From assembly GCA_013694635.1 (NCBI GenBank), contig JACDCA010000368.1, positions 1 through 11,586 on the forward strand: a stretch of 11,586 nucleotides of DNA, given 5' to 3'. Below are positions 8,731-11,586 of the stretch, one piece after another; position 1 is the first letter of the stretch; each line of letters starts with the position of its first letter. This stretch comes from Acidobacteriota bacterium. GTDB lineage: Bacteria > Acidobacteriota > Vicinamibacteria > Vicinamibacterales > 2-12-FULL-66-21. Under the pieces are notes generated by a model. It saw nothing but the letters and a program-made list of their open reading frames with translations. It did no database searches and had not been told where the DNA came from. Made by a program: the position numbers and the translations under genes.

Positions 8731-9561
8731 TTACCGGATCGTTCCGAGGAGCGCGCGGACGCGGGCTTCGGTCGGCGGGTGAGAGCTGAAAAGGGACATC
8801 AGGCCCCCGCCCGTGAAGGGCTTCATGATGAACATATGCGCCGTCGCCGGGTTCGCATCCATCGGCACGCGCTTGGACACGGCTTCAATTTTCTGCAGCG
8901 CGTTCGCGAGCCCGTAGGGGGTCCCGGCGATCTGGGCACCCGCGGCGTCGGCCGCGAATTCGCGCGAGCGCGAGATGGCCATCTGGATGAAGAGCGCCGC
9001 GATCGGCGCGAGAATCAGCATCGCCAGCATCACGATCGGGTTCGACCCCCCGTCGCGGTCGTCGCGGCTGCCGCCGAAAAACATCGCGGTCCGAGACACC
9101 ATCATGATGGTCGCCGCGATCGTCGCCGCAATGGTACTCGTGAGGATGTCACGGTTTTTTACGTGCGCCAGTTCGTGGGCAATCACCCCTTCGAGCTCGC
9201 TCTCGCTGAGCACCTGCATGATGCCCTGCGTCGCAGCCACGGCGGCGTGCGAAGGATTGCGTCCGGTGGCAAAGGCGTTGGGCGAGGGGTCGGGGATGAT
9301 GTACACCTTCGGCATCGGCAGATTGGCGCGCTGGGCCAACCGCGCGGTCATCTGATGGAGCGGGTGCTCGGGGCCGACTGCCTGGGCCTTGTACATCCGG
9401 AGGACGATCTTGTCCGAGAACCAGTACGATCCGAAGTTCAGGATGACGGCGAAGACGAACGCGATCATCAAGCCGTCAGCGCCGCCCATGAGTTCACCGA
9501 AGACGAGCAGCAGTCCGCTCAGGCTTCCGAGGAGCAGCGCTGTCTTAAGTCCGTTAGCCAT
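8731..9561 (-). CDS. htpX: HtpX-type membrane zinc metalloprotease (M48B)
   Basis: 276 residues, start ATG 9559-9561. Inner-membrane zinc endopeptidase of the M48 family, which degrades misfolded membrane proteins alongside FtsH. Seen: zinc motif HELAH at 129-133 in GVIAHELAHVKNRD, third zinc ligand Glu201 in SREFAADAAGA, and the substrate-groove segment PDPSPNAFATGRNPSHAAVA (91-110) typical of HtpX. Two hydrophobic segments precede the active site (about 7-22 and 30-48) and two lie between zinc motifs (about 145-163 and 175-196), the normal layout; a short glycine/aspartate-rich loop (164-173) joins the latter pair. Length is slightly below the usual 285-295. It begins 9 bases after the M20 peptidase stop, with no strong ribosome site, so translation may depend on the upstream gene. 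Confidence 0.93.
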   Translation of the reverse strand: MANGLKTALLLGSLSGLLLVFGELMGGADGLMIAFVFAVILNFGSYWFSDKIVLRMYKAQAVGPEHPLHQMTARLAQRANLPMPKVYIIPDPSPNAFATGRNPSHAAVAATQGIMQVLSESELEGVIAHELAHVKNRDILTSTIAATIAATIMMVSRTAMFFGGSRDDRDGGSNPIVMLAMLILAPIAALFIQMAISRSREFAADAAGAQIAGTPYGLANALQKIEAVSKRVPMDANPATAHMFIMKPFTGGGLMSLFSSHPPTEARVRALLGTIR

Positions 9562-9570
9562 ATGAATAGT

Positions 9571-10713
9571 CTACCGCGCCTTGATTCGCTGCATCAGCGC
9601 CGCGAGGAATGCTGCGCGCCACGGAAGGTCGTCGAGGATCACGTGTTCGTGCAGGGCATGCGCACCATCGCCATCCGGGCCAAGGCCATCTAAGGTTGGA
9701 ACACCGAGGGCCGCGGTGAAATTCCCGTCCGAACCGCCCCCCGTGCTGCCCTCTCCGAGATCGACGCCAAGCTCCGCTGCGACCTCCTTCGCCTGTACAT
9801 ATAGACGCGCGACGCCGTCGGTCCGTTCGAGCGGTGGCCGCGCAACGCTGCCAGTGACTTCGATGCTGGCGGCAGGATTCACGGGGCGGAGCTGCCGCAT
9901 TCTGGCTTCGATCCTGTTCGCCTCCTTCATCGTCGGGACACGGACGTCGACCACCGCACGAGCGTGTTCCGCCACCACGTTGCCGCGTGTCCCTCCCGAC
10001 ACCACGCCGACGTTGACGCTGATGCCGCGCTCCAGATCGCGGAGCTCCTCGAGCGCGACGATCTGGTGAGCCAGCTCATGGATGGCGCTGACGCCCTTGC
10101 GGGGGTCGATGCCCGCGTGGGCGGAGAGGCCATGGACGGTGAGCTGAAATTCGCCGCAGCCCTTGCGTCGTGTTTTCGCGGCACCGCCGGGGAGCGACGG
10201 CTCGAGCACGAGGACCGCATCGCTCGTGCGCGCTTCCGCCTCGATGTAGCCGCGGGAGGTCTCGCTTCCGACCTCCTCATCTGTCGTCCAGAGCATCACC
10301 ACCGTGGGGACTTCGGAGCCGGCGTGCAGGCCTCCCCGGACCGCACGCATGGCCAGGATCGACAGTGCGATCGACGCTTTCATGTCGTACACGCCGGGAC
10401 CGTAGAGCCGGCCGTCCTCTTCCCGCAGCGGCATGCGCTGGATCTGGCCGACGTCCCACACCGTGTCAAAGTGCCCGAGCAGCAGTATCCGGCGCGACCC
10501 TCCCGGAAACTCCGCGCGGAGGTGATCGCCGCGCTGCGTCTGAGGAAACCGCGTGACCGTCGCACCCGCCTCTGTGAGCATCGCCGCGAGCACGGCTCCG
10601 CAGCGGTCTACAGCAGCTTTATCCGTGCTGGGAGATTCGAGCTGGACGAGTCTGTCGATCGATTTTCGGAGGGCGTCCTGGTGAGCAAGACAGTAATCGA
10701 GCAGCAGGCCCAT
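9571..10713 (-). CDS. M20 family zinc metallopeptidase, glutamate carboxypeptidase (CPG2)-like
   Basis: 380 residues, start ATG 10711-10713. M20 di-zinc exopeptidase/amidohydrolase. Visible ligands and catalytic residues in family order: His81 and Asp83 (GHFDTV), bridging Asp110 (GPGVYDMKAS), catalytic Glu146 with Glu147 (TTDEEVGS), Glu171 (LVLEPS) and His352 (GAHALHEHV). The dimerisation insert begins near GCGEFQLTVHGLSAHAGIDP (about 185-204). No signal peptide is seen, so it is probably cytosolic. The closest named type is carboxypeptidase G2, which removes C-terminal glutamate from folates and peptides, but substrate cannot be read off. AAGGA sits directly against the ATG, too close for a normal ribosome site, consistent with a leaderless mRNA. 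It precedes htpX by 9 bases, so the two are probably cotranscribed. Confidence 0.88.
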   Translation of the reverse strand: MGLLLDYCLAHQDALRKSIDRLVQLESPSTDKAAVDRCGAVLAAMLTEAGATVTRFPQTQRGDHLRAEFPGGSRRILLLGHFDTVWDVGQIQRMPLREEDGRLYGPGVYDMKASIALSILAMRAVRGGLHAGSEVPTVVMLWTTDEEVGSETSRGYIEAEARTSDAVLVLEPSLPGGAAKTRRKGCGEFQLTVHGLSAHAGIDPRKGVSAIHELAHQIVALEELRDLERGISVNVGVVSGGTRGNVVAEHARAVVDVRVPTMKEANRIEARMRQLRPVNPAASIEVTGSVARPPLERTDGVARLYVQAKEVAAELGVDLGEGSTGGGSDGNFTAALGVPTLDGLGPDGDGAHALHEHVILDDLPWRAAFLAALMQRIKAR

Positions 10714-10716
10714 TCC

Positions 10717-10724
10717 TTATAATA
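10717..10724. promoter_or_regulatory. Candidate bidirectional -10 element in a 16-base divergent gap
   Basis: Between divergent start codons (ATG ending 10711 on the minus strand, ATG at 10730 on the plus strand) the gap contains TTATAATA. On the plus strand this is a perfect TATAAT (10718-10723); on the minus strand the overlapping TATTAT (10724-10719) differs from TATAAT at one base. Transcription starting 6-7 bases downstream would begin at or next to each ATG. No good TTGACA-like -35 is visible on either side. AGGAG at 10724-10728 is one base from ATG 10730, unusually close for ribosome binding. Confidence 0.5.
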
Positions 10725-10729
10725 GGAGC

Positions 10730-11266
10730 ATGGAACTGAGGCTTGCCGCGGTAATTGTACTAGTGTGCGTTCGCGCCGCAGCCGCGCAGGTGCCGCAGCC
10801 GTTTCCGAAACCGGGTCAACCACAGTCGGCGGCGCCACCTCCGCCGGTGACATCAACTCCCGCGCCTGTGCGGATCACGCAGGCACCGCCGCAGGATGCC
10901 AGCGAGCCCGCTGAAGGCTCCCTGGGCGTGCCGATCCACGAGTCCGCGCAGTTCATCACGTCGTTCGACGCCGGCCGCGGCCAGCGCTTTTACCTGTACG
11001 GCACGAACGCGACATTCGCCGAGATCGTGCAGTACTACAAGACGGCGCTGAAACAACGGGGAGACTTGGTATTTCCGGAGCCACCGATCCACCAGTTCGA
11101 CATCGGCAGGTTCCGCGAAGAGACCATGGCGTTTCCGCCGAGCGTGACGGTGAAGGATTACACGTGGGGAGGGTCGGCTGGGTATCTCAATCCCCGACGC
11201 GGCGCGCAGCCAGCGCGGTTCGCCACCATTATTCAGATCGTGCCGAATCTGGCCGGGCCGAAGTAA
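10730..11266 (+). CDS. Secreted proline-rich protein of unknown function
   Basis: 178 residues, ATG 10730. The N-terminus is a clear Sec signal peptide: short charged start (MELR), hydrophobic core, and AAAAQ cleavage region near residue 19-20. There is no lipobox cysteine after the core (the one Cys, residue 13, sits inside it). A proline/alanine/glutamine linker (about 21-62) leads to a compact domain (about 64-172) with GRGQRFYLYGTNATFAEIVQ, YYKTALKQRGD, FREETMAFPPSVTVKDYTWG and a C-terminal beta-like FATIIQIVP. I recognise no named family; similar sequences seem familiar from acidobacterial genomes, but that is unverified. Predicted location is periplasm or outside. Divergent from the M20-htpX pair, with which it may share a promoter. 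No function is proposed. Confidence 0.72.
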   Translation: MELRLAAVIVLVCVRAAAAQVPQPFPKPGQPQSAAPPPPVTSTPAPVRITQAPPQDASEPAEGSLGVPIHESAQFITSFDAGRGQRFYLYGTNATFAEIVQYYKTALKQRGDLVFPEPPIHQFDIGRFREETMAFPPSVTVKDYTWGGSAGYLNPRRGAQPARFATIIQIVPNLAGPK

Positions 11267-11307
11267 GAATCGCGCCGGCCGCACATCGAATCGCTGATGG
11301 TCCCCTT

Positions 11308-11586
11308 TCAGTCCTGCCTGAGGTAGATCGCGCTGCCCTTCTCACGGAACTCGCGCGACTTCTCGTCCATCCCGTCGGCCGCCATCTGGCGTACCTGCTG
11401 CGTCAGCTCCATCGAGCAGAATTTCGGCCCGCACATCGAGCAGAAGTGCGCCAGTTTCGCCCCCTCGGCCGGCAGAGTAGCGTCATGATACTCGCGCGCA
11501 GTAACCGGATCGAGCGATAGGTTGAATTGATCTTCCCACCGGAACTCGAAACGGGCCTTCGACAGCGCATCGTCCCACGCCTGCGC
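11308..11586 (-). CDS. thiC: Phosphomethylpyrimidine synthase ThiC, C-terminal part (5' end outside window)
   Basis: Minus-strand frame open from the right edge to the stop at 11308-11310, giving the last 92 residues. The end of ThiC is unmistakable: RFEFRWEDQFNLSLDP, then HFCSMCGPKFCSM with C-x2-C-x4-C (codons between 11442 and 11416), the ligands of the [4Fe-4S] cluster, then MDEKSREFREKGSAIYLRQD. ThiC is a non-canonical radical SAM enzyme that rearranges 5-aminoimidazole ribotide to the thiamine pyrimidine HMP-P. The 41 bases between it and the convergent secreted-protein gene (11267-11307) show no strong terminator. The region where a TPP riboswitch would be expected lies outside the window. 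Confidence 0.95.
   Translation of the reverse strand, partial: AQAWDDALSKARFEFRWEDQFNLSLDPVTAREYHDATLPAEGAKLAHFCSMCGPKFCSMELTQQVRQMAADGMDEKSREFREKGSAIYLRQD

Overview
The window is a GC-rich, densely coding bacterial segment from a diderm (Gram-negative-type) organism, because it carries the C-terminal end of the outer-membrane LPS-assembly barrel LptD. Overall gene style (HtpX, an SplB-like radical SAM protein, a Clp ATPase and a proline-rich secreted protein of a type I associate with Acidobacteriota) suggests an uncultured acidobacterium, perhaps Vicinamibacteria. That assignment is an inference from protein style only. No rRNA, tRNA, CRISPR array or transposase gene is visible. Every stretch between genes is shorter than 300 bases.

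Positions 1-5115 (+ strand) form one gene train: 3' end of lptD, a dTDP-glucose 4,6-dehydratase (rfbB), a GDP-4-keto-6-deoxymannose-reductase-like short-chain dehydrogenase, a 463-residue membrane protein, and a UbiA-family prenyltransferase. The membrane protein fuses a phytol/dolichol-kinase-like (VTE5-type) domain to a DUF92 (VTE6-type, prenyl-phosphate kinase-like) domain. The last three junctions are all 4-base GTGA overlaps, so the four downstream genes are probably translationally coupled. The most economical reading is that the fusion protein phosphorylates an isoprenoid alcohol twice and the UbiA enzyme uses the resulting prenyl diphosphate. Why nucleotide-sugar enzymes sit in the same operon is open; a glycosylated or prenylated envelope lipid is one possibility.

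Positions 5116-5222 hold a near-perfect inverted repeat of REP type and a possible promoter. They are followed by a radical SAM protein of the SplB-like/Rv2578c group (5223-6245, +).

Positions 6266-10713 (- strand) hold, in transcription order, an M20 metallopeptidase, the membrane protease HtpX nine bases behind it, a hairpin, and a two-AAA-domain ClpA-like ATPase. The ATPase keeps all visible ATP-hydrolysis residues and a ClpP-docking-like Met-Gly-Phe tripeptide, but the aromatic residue of both substrate pore loops is replaced (Leu and Ile). This is the most unusual protein-level feature of the window.

Positions 10714-11586: a 16-base divergent gap, whose symmetric TATAAT element could serve both directions, separates the peptidase from a secreted proline-rich protein of unknown function (10730-11266, +). 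The 3' end of thiC (thiamine pyrimidine synthase, - strand) enters from the right edge.
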